Assembly: GCF_002127655.1 (NCBI RefSeq) | Contig: NZ_NEHB01000002.1 | Span: 173,619 to 237,618 of the forward strand | Source of the DNA: Janthinobacterium sp. GW456P | GTDB taxonomy: Bacteria > Pseudomonadota > Gammaproteobacteria > Burkholderiales > Burkholderiaceae_D | DNA: 64,000 nt | Reading direction: 5' to 3' | In this document: piece by piece, positions 55,860 through 64,000 of the stretch | How the letters are laid out: each line of letters starts with the position of its first letter | How positions within the stretch are numbered: the stretch's first letter is position 1 | Translations under genes and position numbers: made by a program | Notes under the pieces: model-generated | Told to the model about the DNA's origin: nothing | What the model saw: the letters and a program-made list of their open reading frames with translations, nothing else | Database searches by the model: none

Positions 55860-57323
55860 ATGACAATTAAGACTTCCCTGGTGTGGTTCCGCCGCGATCT
55901 GCGCGCGTTTGACCATGCTGCACTGCATCACGCCCTGCGTCAAAGCCAGGCCGTGCATTGCGTCTTCGTATACGACACCGCCATCCTGGCCACGCTGCCG
56001 CGCCGCGACCGGCGGATCGACTTCATCCATGCAAGCGTGGCCGAGCTGGCCGCCGAGCTGCGCCAGCTGGGCGGCGACCTGATCGTGCTGCACGCGGCCG
56101 CGGCCGAGGCGATTCCGCGCCTGGCGGCCGAATTGAACGCCGACGCCGTCTTTGCCAACCACGACTACGAACCGCAGGCGATCGCCCGCGACGCCACGGT
56201 GGCCGCCGCGCTCACGCACGAGGCGCGCCTGTGGTTCAGCTTTAAGGACCAGGTGATCTTTGAAAAAGACGAGGTTTTGACGCTCTCGGCCAAACCCTAC
56301 ACCGTCTACACGCCGTATAAAAATGCCTGGCTGAAGAAAATGCGCGCCGAACCCGCCTGCCTGGCGTCATTCGATATCGAGCCGCATGCGGCCAGCCTGG
56401 CGCCGCCCCGCGCCGGCACGCCGTCGCCCCTGCCCACCCTGGGCGAGCTGGGGTTCGAGGCCAGCAACCTGGCCGAGCTGGCCATCCCTACCGGCATGTC
56501 GGGTGCCAGCGCGCTGTTCGAGGATTTTTTGCCGCGCGTGGCCCGCTATGACGTGGCGCGCGATTTTCCCGCCCTGAAGGGACCGTCCTACCTGTCCATG
56601 CATCTGCGCTTCGGCACCGTGTCGCTGCGCTATCTGGTGCGCACCGTGGTCGACCTGATGGACCGCGGCGGCGGCGGGGACGGGGCGCCCGTGTGGCTGG
56701 CCGAACTGATCTGGCGCGACTTCTACGCCATGATTTTGTACCAGAACCCGCACGTCGAAGGCGGCGCCTTCAAACCGGCCTACGACGCCATCGCCTGGGA
56801 AACGGGGCCGGCCGCCGATGCCGCCTTTGCCGCCTGGTGCGAGGGCCGCACCGGCTATCCGCTGGTCGACGCGGCCATGGCGCAGCTGAACCAGACGGGC
56901 TATATGCACAACCGCCTGCGCATGGTCACGGCCTGCTTTCTAATCAAGGATCTCGGTATCGACTGGCGCCGCGGCGAGGCGTATTTCGCGCTGCACCTGA
57001 ACGACTTCGACCTGGCCTCGAACAACGGCGGCTGGCAATGGGCGTCCTCGTCCGGCTGCGACGCCCAGCCTTACTTCCGCATCTTCAATCCCATCACGCA
57101 GTCGGAAAAATTCGACGCCAGCGGACGCTTCATCCGCCGCTACCTGCCGCAGCTGAAGGCGCTGGGCGACAAGGAAATCCACGCGCCCTGGCTGGTGCCG
57201 CGCATGCTGCTGGAACAGAAAAACATCGTGCTGGGACGCGACTATCCGGCACCCATCGTGCAGCACGACGAGGCGCGCAAGGAGACGCTGGAGCGCTATG
57301 CGGTGGTGAAGGTGCCAGCGTAA
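55860..57323 (+). CDS. phrB: Deoxyribodipyrimidine photolyase (class I CPD)
   Basis: 487 residues. The N-terminal DNA-photolyase domain begins TSLVWFRRDLRAFDHAAL. The C-terminal FAD domain has ELIWRDFYAMILYQNPHV, GYPLVDAAMAQLNQTGYMHNRLRMVTACFLIKDL and DLASNNGGWQWASSSGCDAQPYFRIFNP with the key Asp/Asn and Trp for electron transfer. It repairs UV cyclobutane dimers with blue light. The stop TAA is part of a TAATCCGAC half-unit of the REP-like element that follows. Confidence 0.95.
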   Translation: MTIKTSLVWFRRDLRAFDHAALHHALRQSQAVHCVFVYDTAILATLPRRDRRIDFIHASVAELAAELRQLGGDLIVLHAAAAEAIPRLAAELNADAVFANHDYEPQAIARDATVAAALTHEARLWFSFKDQVIFEKDEVLTLSAKPYTVYTPYKNAWLKKMRAEPACLASFDIEPHAASLAPPRAGTPSPLPTLGELGFEASNLAELAIPTGMSGASALFEDFLPRVARYDVARDFPALKGPSYLSMHLRFGTVSLRYLVRTVVDLMDRGGGGDGAPVWLAELIWRDFYAMILYQNPHVEGGAFKPAYDAIAWETGPAADAAFAAWCEGRTGYPLVDAAMAQLNQTGYMHNRLRMVTACFLIKDLGIDWRRGEAYFALHLNDFDLASNNGGWQWASSSGCDAQPYFRIFNPITQSEKFDASGRFIRRYLPQLKALGDKEIHAPWLVPRMLLEQKNIVLGRDYPAPIVQHDEARKETLERYAVVKVPA

Positions 57324-57356
57324 TCCGACGATATTGTCGTACTGTTCGCTGGTGAT

Positions 57357-57391
57357 GTCGGGTTACGCGCTGCGCGCTAACCCGACCTACC
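57357..57391. repeat. REP-like palindrome, copy C
   Basis: GTCGGGTTA (57357-57365) pairs with TAACCCGAC (57379-57387) around CGCGCTGCGCGC, then CTACC. A further inverted half-unit TAATCCGAC lies at 57321-57329, overlapping the photolyase stop. Fills the gap between the convergent phrB and chemosensory kinase genes. Confidence 0.72.
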
Positions 57392-57442
57392 CGACCTGCC
57401 TTGGCGGTTCATATGCGCAATCCGGCAACCTTGTTGGCCGGC

Positions 57443-60400
57443 TTATGTCAGCAAGCGTACCACCTCGGCCAGCAATTCGTCTTCCTGGAACGGCTTGCCG
57501 AAATACGCATTCACGCCCAGTTCAAAGGCATGCGCGCGGTGCTTGTCGGCGCTGCGCGAGGTGATCATGATGACGGGGATGGCGCGCGTCTTGTCGTCGC
57601 TGCGCACATTGCGCGTCAAATCAAAACCGTCCATGCGCGGCATTTCCACGTCGACCAGCAGCAGCGCCGGCATGGCGGCCGGTTCCAGCGCATGCAGCTG
57701 CTCCAGCGCGTCGAGGCCATCCTTGGCCAGCAGCACCTGGTAGCCTTCGCGCTCGAACAGGCGCTGCATCACGCGGCGCACCGTCAGCGAATCGTCGACC
57801 ACCATCACGCGCACGGCTGGCACGGCCAGCACGCTGGAAGCGGCGTGCTGCTCGCGGCTGGCCAGCGCATATTGCGACAGCAGTTCCGGATGGTGCTCGA
57901 GGTGCTGCGCCAGCGCCACCGGGTTGAGGATCAGCACGATGTCGCCCGTGCCCAGCACTGTGGCGCCGGCGATGCCCGGCATGCGCGCCAGTTGCGGACC
58001 CACGTGCTTGACCACGACCTCGCGGTTGCCCACCACGTCATCGACCTGCAAGGCCAGCCTGTCATTGCCATTCCGGAGCAACAGCACCGGCGCATGGCGC
58101 TGCGTAGCCTGCGCCGCCGGCGTCTCGCCCAGCATGGCCGACAGGTGATGCAGCGCCAGCGATTGCCCGTGCGACTCGATGCGCCCCGCTGCCCGCACCT
58201 GCTCCAGCTGTTCGCCTTTCAGGTGCAGCACCTGCTCGACCAGCACCGATGGCAAGGCATACGTCTTGCCGTTCGCCGCCAGCAGCACCACTTGCGTGAC
58301 GGCCAGGGTCAGCGGCAGGTGGATGGTGAAGCGCATACCCTGGCCCGCCTGCGTCTGCGTTTCCACGCGTCCGCCCAAGGCCAGCGCTTCGGAGCGCACG
58401 ATGTCCATGCCAACACCGCGTCCTGCCAGTTCCGTCAGGCTGTCGGCGGTGGAAAAGCCGGGCGTGAAAATCAGCTCGGCCGCCTGCGCGTCGCTCAAAG
58501 GCGCGTCCGTCGCCACCAGGCCTGCGCCGTGCGCCTTGGCGCGGATGCGTTCCAGGTCCAGCCCCGCGCCATCGTCGGAAAAAGCGATCGCCACTTCATT
58601 GCCCTGCTGGCTGACCTGCACCAGCAGCTCGCCCGTCTCGCTCTTGCCCGCGGCCAGGCGCGCATCGCGCGGCTCGACGCCGTGCACGATGGCGTTGCGC
58701 AGCAGGTGTTCGAAGGGCGCGGCCATGCGTTCGAGCACGCTGCGGTCGATTTCCACGCCGCCGCCGCGGATGTCGAGGTTGACGCGCTTGTCGACTTCCT
58801 TGGCGCTTTGCCGCGCCACGCGGAACAGGCGTTCAGCGATGCTGGCAAACGGTACCATGCGGATCTGCATCAGGTCGCGCTGCAGCTCGCGCGTCAGCCG
58901 CGCCTGCAGCACCAGGTCGTCCGTCACCGCATCAACGCTGTGACTGAGGTTTTCATGGAAGGAGGCCACATCGTTGACGCTTTCGGCCATCATGCGCGTG
59001 AGTTCCTGCAGGCGCGTAAAGCGGTCGAATTCGAGCGGGTCGAATTCGCGCTCGCTGCCGACGGCCATGCGCGAGGCGATCTGCGATTCGGCCTGCATTT
59101 CCACTTCGCGCAGCTGGCGCCGCAGGCGCGCCAGGTTGTCGGAAAACTCGGACAGCGAAGCACCGAGCACGCCCACTTCATTTTCCATCTTCGAGCGCGT
59201 GATCGACACTTCGCCAGCCTGGTTCACCAGGCGGTCGAGGATATCGGCGCGCACGCGCACCAGCGCCGCCTTCGGTTCGACCACCGGGGTGTCTTCCATG
59301 CCAGGCAAGGGCAGCAACGGTTGCTGCAGCTGCTCGAACAGGTGCAGCGCATGGTCGTAGTGGGCCAGCAATTCCTCGAACGCTTGCGGCGTGGCGGTGC
59401 CCGCGTGCAGCATGTTTTCGATATGCGTCTCGATTTCATGCGCATGCTGTCCCAGGCGCATGGCGCCGGCCATGCGCGCGCTGCCCTTGACGGTGTGCAG
59501 GGTGCGCAGCAGCATCTGCGCCTGGCCGCTGTCATGCGGCTGCTGCTGCCAGCTGCGCAACGCCTCGCCGATCTGCGGCAGCAGGTCGGCGCCCTCTTCC
59601 AGGAAGACGGACAATAACTCGAGGTCGAGTTCATCGCTGATGCCGGCGCTCGCCGCCAGCAGCGCGGCCGCATCGGCCGGCATGATGGCGGGCGCCGGCG
59701 CTTCCGGCGCCGCATGCTCCAATGGCGGCGCATGTTCGAAACCGGCGTCGAACAGGTCGTCGCTGGCGCCGATGTCCTGCGCCGGCGCCGGCGCCGGCAC
59801 TTCGGCCCGCGGCTCGGCAGGCTGCGCCGGCGTACCGACGATGCTGGCGTAGGCGTCCGCAAACAGGGCGTCGAGGCGGTCTTCCTTGCTCTCGCCAGGC
59901 GGCGCCGTCAAGGCGCGCCACAGAGTGTTGAGCGCTTCGATCATGTCCGGCTGCGTTGGCGCCAGGTCGCCCAGCGCGAACGCCTGCAGCATTTGTCCGA
60001 TGCGCTGCGTGGCCTGCTCCAGCACGTCGTGCTGCTCGGCGCGCAGGCCGGCCAGTGGCGGCACCACCGTTTCGATCACCGTTTCCAGCGCGTGCGCCAG
60101 GTCGCGCAGGGACTGGAAGCCCACCGTGCCGGACGTCCCCGCCAGGGTATGCACGGCTTGCAGCGCCTCCGCGCTGACGGCGCGCGGCTCATGGCGCCAT
60201 TCGCCAAAGTCGCGCGTGAGCACGCGCAGCAATTCATCCGTCTCGGCCAGATAGATGTTGTACAAGGGAAGGCTGATGCGCAGTTCGCCCACGTGCTTGA
60301 GGTGATCGTCCGGCGCTTCATGGAGCGCGGGCGCCGTGGCCAAGGGAAGTCCGATCACATTGCCATTGCCGGCCAACGGCGCGGCCGCAGCAGGGCGAGG

Positions 60401-62641
60401 CTTGCGCAATTCGAACGGACCGCCTTCGCGCACGCGCTCGGCCGCCATCAGCAGCATGCCGGCCTCGCGCTCGCGCCCCGCGCCGCCTTCCAGTTCGGCC
60501 ACCCATTCGCTGAGCTGGTACCAGCCGTAATTGAGCAAGGTAAACAAGTCGTCGCTGACGGGGCGCGCCTCGGCCAGCCAGGTATTCATGACGCGCTCGA
60601 TGGCGCCGGCCGCTTCGGCAAACTGCGCCAGGCCGATCATGCGGCTGCTGCCTTTCAGGGTATGAAACGAGCGGCGCAGCATGGCCAGGTGGTCGCCGCT
60701 GGCGGCCTGCTCGCGCGGCAGGGCCAGGGTGGTGTCGATGAAAGTCAGCACTTCGCGCGCTTCGGCGATGAAAATATCGAGCATCTGCGCGTCGACATCG
60801 GTCACGGCCGGCGCGGCCTCCATGCCGGCGGGTGCTGCGGGCGCCAGGGCCTGGTCGAGCAAGGGTACCGGTACGGCGCCGGCGGCGGCGACTTTTTCAA
60901 ATGGCAGCGCGCGGAAAGTGCCGGCGGCCGCATCGAAATGGAAACGCCCGCTGGCGGCCTGCGCGTTGCGGCCCAGCATATCGACAAAAAAACCCAGCGC
61001 GCTGACATTTTGCGCGATCTCGTCGAGCGCCTCGGCGTGCGTCTCCGCCTTGGCGTCCGCATTGGCTTCGCCACCGGCCAGCTGCCGCACGGCCGCATCA
61101 ACCTGCAGCACGGCGGCGCGCGCGCCGTCCTGTCCCAGTCCCGCCAGCTGCCGCTGCAACTGCTCCAGCACGGGCGCGACGCCATCGAGCGCCCCCGCCA
61201 TCCCCGCACCCGCTGCATCCGCGTAGTAGGCGTTGAGCACCTTTTCCACCTGGCGCAGGCCCGTCTTCATGTCCTCGGCCAGCGCGGCAACCGTCTGGCC
61301 CTGCTCGATCTGGCGCGACAGCTCGCCCGCCGTGACGGGCGGCGGCGCTTCGCCAGCCAGCAGCGCCTGCAGGCGCGCGGCGATGGTTTCCGCATTGCCG
61401 GCAAAATCGTCGGGCAGGCGGCGCAGCTGCTCCAGGCCCGTGTCGGCAAACAGCAGCGCCATGCCGATCTCATTCTCCAGGGCCGCGCTGCGCCCGCTGG
61501 TGACGGCTTGCCGCGCCACGGCCGCGCATTCGCGCAGCAGGCTGGCCAGGGCCGGCTGCTTCAAGGTTTCCACATGTGCCGCCACCTGTTGCAGCGACGC
61601 TTCAAAATCCGGACCCAGGGCAGGATCGAGGTCGGCTTGCGCCAGGCGGCTCCAGCTGGCGCGCGCCTGCGCCAGGGCCGTGCGGGCGCCTTGCAAGGCA
61701 TGCTGGTCGACCTGGCCGTAGCGCCGCGTTTCCACGTCGGCGGGCAGCATGCCGTCCAGGGCGAAAGCGGCGCGCAGCTGGCGTGCATCCGGCGTCGGCT
61801 CGGGCGCCGCGGCGATGAAGAACAGGGCGTCGCGCAGCATCGCTTCGGGCAGGCTGGCCGTGCCCTGCGCCAGACGGCGCAACTGCAGGTTGATCAGGCC
61901 AAACAGCTGCTTGACGTTGAGCGTGCCCATGCCTTCGCCGCTGGCCGCCAGCCCCGCGAACGCCTGCATGACGAACCAGAAGGTGCGCGCCGGCGCTTCC
62001 TGCTGCGCGTCGGCCACCAGGCTCAAGGTGGCGTGCAGCTCGCCCGCGTGCTGGCGCCGCGCCGCATCGTCCTGCGCCTTCAGGAAGGGCAGCAGGGACT
62101 TTTCAAAGCGCCCGCGCCAGGCAGGATAGTCCGCCACCGGCGGCGTGTCGGCCAGCGCGATGGCCTGCCCTTCCAGCATGGCGGAAGGCGGAAAAAACAG
62201 GTCGGCCGGGTGGATGCGCTCGGCGCCCAGCAGGGTTTGCAGGTCGCGGTAGTAGGGGAACAAACGCGCCGGCTGCGGCGGCGTGCCCGCCACCAGGTCT
62301 TCCAGGTATTCGGTCAGGGCCTGATACAGTGCGGCGACGATCTGCGCATGGTCCAGCGTGTATTCGAGGCTGCCGTCGCGAAAGCGCGCCAGCGCCTGTT
62401 CCGCGCCGTCCGTCAGCAGGCTGGCGCCGGCCACGTCGACCATCACCAGCGCGCCATGCGCCTGGTGCAGGTGCGAGCGCGCATGCTGCAGGGCCGTGGC
62501 GCGTTCCTCGCGCTCGCGGCCGCCCGCTTCGAACAGGGCCGTTTTCGAGCGGCCCAGCGCTTCGCGGATTTCCACCATCACCCAGGACAAAGGTTCGCTG
62601 TCGAACGGCTTGGACTGCTGTGGACTATCTGGTGTGCTCAT
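57443..62641 (-). CDS. ChpA/PilL-type hybrid chemosensory histidine kinase
   Basis: 1,732 residues. Several Hpt domains: His motifs at about 659 (SFHTLKGSSRMIGL), 829 (AVHTLAGTSGTVGF) and 1047 (TLHTVKGSARMAGA). Then a CheA-like core, ATPase domain (about 1310-1430, NAIVHGVEPRDARL and GRGVGMDIVRSEA), CheW-like domain and a receiver at about 1605-1730 with the phospho-Asp in LLLVDVEMPRMDGF. The architecture matches Pseudomonas ChpA, which has more Hpt domains. It steers type-IV pilus twitching and is 41 bp after PilJ. Confidence 0.92.
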   Translation of the reverse strand: MSTPDSPQQSKPFDSEPLSWVMVEIREALGRSKTALFEAGGREREERATALQHARSHLHQAHGALVMVDVAGASLLTDGAEQALARFRDGSLEYTLDHAQIVAALYQALTEYLEDLVAGTPPQPARLFPYYRDLQTLLGAERIHPADLFFPPSAMLEGQAIALADTPPVADYPAWRGRFEKSLLPFLKAQDDAARRQHAGELHATLSLVADAQQEAPARTFWFVMQAFAGLAASGEGMGTLNVKQLFGLINLQLRRLAQGTASLPEAMLRDALFFIAAAPEPTPDARQLRAAFALDGMLPADVETRRYGQVDQHALQGARTALAQARASWSRLAQADLDPALGPDFEASLQQVAAHVETLKQPALASLLRECAAVARQAVTSGRSAALENEIGMALLFADTGLEQLRRLPDDFAGNAETIAARLQALLAGEAPPPVTAGELSRQIEQGQTVAALAEDMKTGLRQVEKVLNAYYADAAGAGMAGALDGVAPVLEQLQRQLAGLGQDGARAAVLQVDAAVRQLAGGEANADAKAETHAEALDEIAQNVSALGFFVDMLGRNAQAASGRFHFDAAAGTFRALPFEKVAAAGAVPVPLLDQALAPAAPAGMEAAPAVTDVDAQMLDIFIAEAREVLTFIDTTLALPREQAASGDHLAMLRRSFHTLKGSSRMIGLAQFAEAAGAIERVMNTWLAEARPVSDDLFTLLNYGWYQLSEWVAELEGGAGREREAGMLLMAAERVREGGPFELRKPRPAAAAPLAGNGNVIGLPLATAPALHEAPDDHLKHVGELRISLPLYNIYLAETDELLRVLTRDFGEWRHEPRAVSAEALQAVHTLAGTSGTVGFQSLRDLAHALETVIETVVPPLAGLRAEQHDVLEQATQRIGQMLQAFALGDLAPTQPDMIEALNTLWRALTAPPGESKEDRLDALFADAYASIVGTPAQPAEPRAEVPAPAPAQDIGASDDLFDAGFEHAPPLEHAAPEAPAPAIMPADAAALLAASAGISDELDLELLSVFLEEGADLLPQIGEALRSWQQQPHDSGQAQMLLRTLHTVKGSARMAGAMRLGQHAHEIETHIENMLHAGTATPQAFEELLAHYDHALHLFEQLQQPLLPLPGMEDTPVVEPKAALVRVRADILDRLVNQAGEVSITRSKMENEVGVLGASLSEFSDNLARLRRQLREVEMQAESQIASRMAVGSEREFDPLEFDRFTRLQELTRMMAESVNDVASFHENLSHSVDAVTDDLVLQARLTRELQRDLMQIRMVPFASIAERLFRVARQSAKEVDKRVNLDIRGGGVEIDRSVLERMAAPFEHLLRNAIVHGVEPRDARLAAGKSETGELLVQVSQQGNEVAIAFSDDGAGLDLERIRAKAHGAGLVATDAPLSDAQAAELIFTPGFSTADSLTELAGRGVGMDIVRSEALALGGRVETQTQAGQGMRFTIHLPLTLAVTQVVLLAANGKTYALPSVLVEQVLHLKGEQLEQVRAAGRIESHGQSLALHHLSAMLGETPAAQATQRHAPVLLLRNGNDRLALQVDDVVGNREVVVKHVGPQLARMPGIAGATVLGTGDIVLILNPVALAQHLEHHPELLSQYALASREQHAASSVLAVPAVRVMVVDDSLTVRRVMQRLFEREGYQVLLAKDGLDALEQLHALEPAAMPALLLVDVEMPRMDGFDLTRNVRSDDKTRAIPVIMITSRSADKHRAHAFELGVNAYFGKPFQEDELLAEVVRLLT

Positions 62642-62682
62642 GCATGCCTCGGTAAGGAAATCGCCCTGGCTTGGCGCGACGT

Positions 62683-64000
62683 TCAGGCGGCGACGCGGAA
62701 GCGCGACACCGAGTTTTTCAGTTCCTGCGCCAGCATCGACAGTTTATGGATCGACTGCGCCGTTTGCTGCGTGCCGTCCTGGGTCTGCTCCGTCACGCTC
62801 AGGATATGCTGGATATTCAAGGCCACTCCGCTGGCCGAACCGGCCTGCGTGCCGGTAGCGAACGAGATGCCCTGGATCAGTTCGGCCAGGTGTTTCGACA
62901 CCTGGCTGATGTCGTTCAAGGCCGCGCCGGCCGCGTCGGACAAGCGCGCGCCCTCGACCACGCCCTGCGTGGACGTTTCCATCGCGCGCGTCGCATCCTG
63001 GGTGTCGGCCTGGATGGTGCGCACCAGCGCGCCGATCTGCTTGGCGGCGGCGGCCGAACGTTCGGCCAGGCGCTGCACCTCCTCGGCGACGACGGAGAAG
63101 CCGCGCCCCGCCTCGCCGGCCGATGCGGCCTGGATGGCGGCGTTCAGCGCCAGCACATTGGTCTGCTCGGTGATATCGGAAATGAGCTCGGTGATTTCGC
63201 CGATTTCCTGCGACGATTCGCCCAGGCGCTTGATGCGCTTGGACGTATCCTGGATCTGCTCGCGGATTTCATGCATGCCCTTGATGGCGTTTTCCACCGC
63301 CGTCGAACCCTGCTGCGCCGCCGCCACCGACTGGCGCGCCACGTCGGCCGAGACGCTGGCCGACTTCGACACGTCGGTAATCGCATTGGCCATCTTGACC
63401 ACGGTGGCGCTGACGCCCTGGATTTCGCGCGACTGCTGCTGCGACGCGATCAGCAGCTTGCTGGAGATGCTTTGCGCCTGCGTCGAGGCGCGGTTGACCT
63501 GTTCGGCCGTCGCCGTCACCCGTCCCACCAGGCCGCGCAATTCCTCGACCGTGTAGTTGACGGAATCGGCGATGGCGCCCGTGATGTCTTCCGACACGGT
63601 GGCCTGCACCGTCAGGTCACCGTCGGCGACTTTCTGCAATTCGTTCATCAGGCGCAGGATGGCCGCCTGGTTCTGGTCATTCCTGGCCTTCGCCGCTTCC
63701 TCTTTTCCCTGCGACTGGAGCCGCAGGATTTCCGCCTCCTGGCGCCGCCGCTCGGCGTCGCGCGTGCGGTTGACGGAGTCTTGCAGCAGCACGCGGCCGA
63801 TGCCGGCCGCCGCGATCAGGGTCAGCAACACGCCGCCGACCATCATCCAGAAGGCGATGCCCAGGGTTTCCTGGTTCACGTGGTACATCTGCTGCAGCAG
63901 GGTCAAACGCTGGCGCAGGTCTTCGTTCTCGTTGAAGATCAGCTGTTCGGCGCTTTTCGCCGAACTGAATTTATCGAGCCGGTCGAGTATCGACGACACC
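62683..64000 (-). CDS. pilJ: PilJ-type methyl-accepting pilus chemoreceptor, partial
   Basis: The C-terminal 439 or so residues; the gene continues past the right edge, so the N-terminus and first membrane helix are missing. Present: a membrane segment ([28 protein letters not shown]), HAMP-like coiled coil, and the signalling hairpin [40 protein letters not shown]. It signals to the ChpA/PilL kinase encoded next, controlling type-IV pilus motility. The order pilJ-chpA is the standard one; pilG/pilH/pilI should lie to the right. Confidence 0.9.
   Translation of the reverse strand, partial: VSSILDRLDKFSSAKSAEQLIFNENEDLRQRLTLLQQMYHVNQETLGIAFWMMVGGVLLTLIAAAGIGRVLLQDSVNRTRDAERRRQEAEILRLQSQGKEEAAKARNDQNQAAILRLMNELQKVADGDLTVQATVSEDITGAIADSVNYTVEELRGLVGRVTATAEQVNRASTQAQSISSKLLIASQQQSREIQGVSATVVKMANAITDVSKSASVSADVARQSVAAAQQGSTAVENAIKGMHEIREQIQDTSKRIKRLGESSQEIGEITELISDITEQTNVLALNAAIQAASAGEAGRGFSVVAEEVQRLAERSAAAAKQIGALVRTIQADTQDATRAMETSTQGVVEGARLSDAAGAALNDISQVSKHLAELIQGISFATGTQAGSASGVALNIQHILSVTEQTQDGTQQTAQSIHKLSMLAQELKNSVSRFRVAA

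Noticed and set aside
59714-63556. Very long open frame on the plus strand, antisense to the chemosensory kinase and PilJ genes
   Set aside because: Arises from third-position GC bias on the opposite strand; no domain, no ribosome site, and it crosses the gap between two real genes.

Overview
The window is GC-rich, densely coded chromosomal DNA of a betaproteobacterium. The order miaB-phoH-ybeY-(insert)-corC-lnt-glyQ-glyS-gmhB-plsC-metallopeptidase, the pgm-waaC-waaA block and the pyrR-pyrB-pyrC' block are typical of Burkholderiales. Together with a type-4 porin, PilJ/ChpA twitching genes and a PEP-CTERM-like protein they point to Oxalobacteraceae, most likely Janthinobacterium or a close relative. 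The genus is judged from memory of gene order, not from a search. I saw no rRNA, tRNA, CRISPR or prophage.

Region 1 (1-9,875, all on the minus strand) is an inositol module. It holds iolD (cut by the window edge), an iolC-DUF2090 fusion, an iolG-type dehydrogenase, a porin, an inositol-monophosphatase-like enzyme and a complete ABC importer (ATPase, fused double permease, binding protein). The importer resembles sugar-phosphate importers of the AfuABC type. The same 14-bp palindrome, TGCACACGTGTGCA, lies before iolG and before the binding-protein gene, so one repressor probably controls both transcription units. My hypothesis is uptake of a phosphorylated inositol or polyol, cytoplasmic dephosphorylation, then iol catabolism. 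An intact IS1595-family element with an exact 8-bp target duplication (9,925-10,984) follows.

Region 2 (11.0-19.1 kb) has an MHS-family transporter, a thioredoxin, a fumarylpyruvate-hydrolase-like enzyme, a second MHS transporter and the beta-ketoadipate genes pcaI-pcaJ-pcaF, divergent from an IclR-type regulator across a clear operator. Region 3 (19.1-26.3 kb) has a ChaN-like lipoprotein, a sulfur module (BigR/SqrR-type ArsR regulator plus a split YeeE/YedE transporter with a 28-bp palindrome upstream), a degenerate PEP-CTERM protein, an orphan histidine kinase and an HDOD protein. Region 4 (26.9-45.2 kb) is housekeeping: tRNA thiolation, ribosome maturation, apolipoprotein N-acylation, glycyl-tRNA synthetase, LPS heptose and Kdo steps, phospholipid acylation, H-NS and ApaH. 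Two unrecognised lipoproteins and a DUF4259 gene interrupt it. Region 5 (45.3-50.8 kb) is an AraC regulator, a CMD/AhpD-like protein, an acyl-CoA-dehydrogenase-like flavoprotein and a NrtA/SsuA-type ABC importer, perhaps one assimilation system of unknown substrate. Region 6 (50.8-55.5 kb, minus) carries yqgE-ruvX-pyrR-pyrB-pyrC' and an acyltransferase; the PyrC homologue lacks the metal-binding HxH. Region 7 is a photolyase and two pilus chemosensory genes, a ChpA/PilL-type hybrid kinase and PilJ (cut by the right edge).

A palindromic repeat, GTCGG-N-TTACGC...GCTAA-N-CCGACCTAC, occurs three times at gene ends and looks like a REP-type element.
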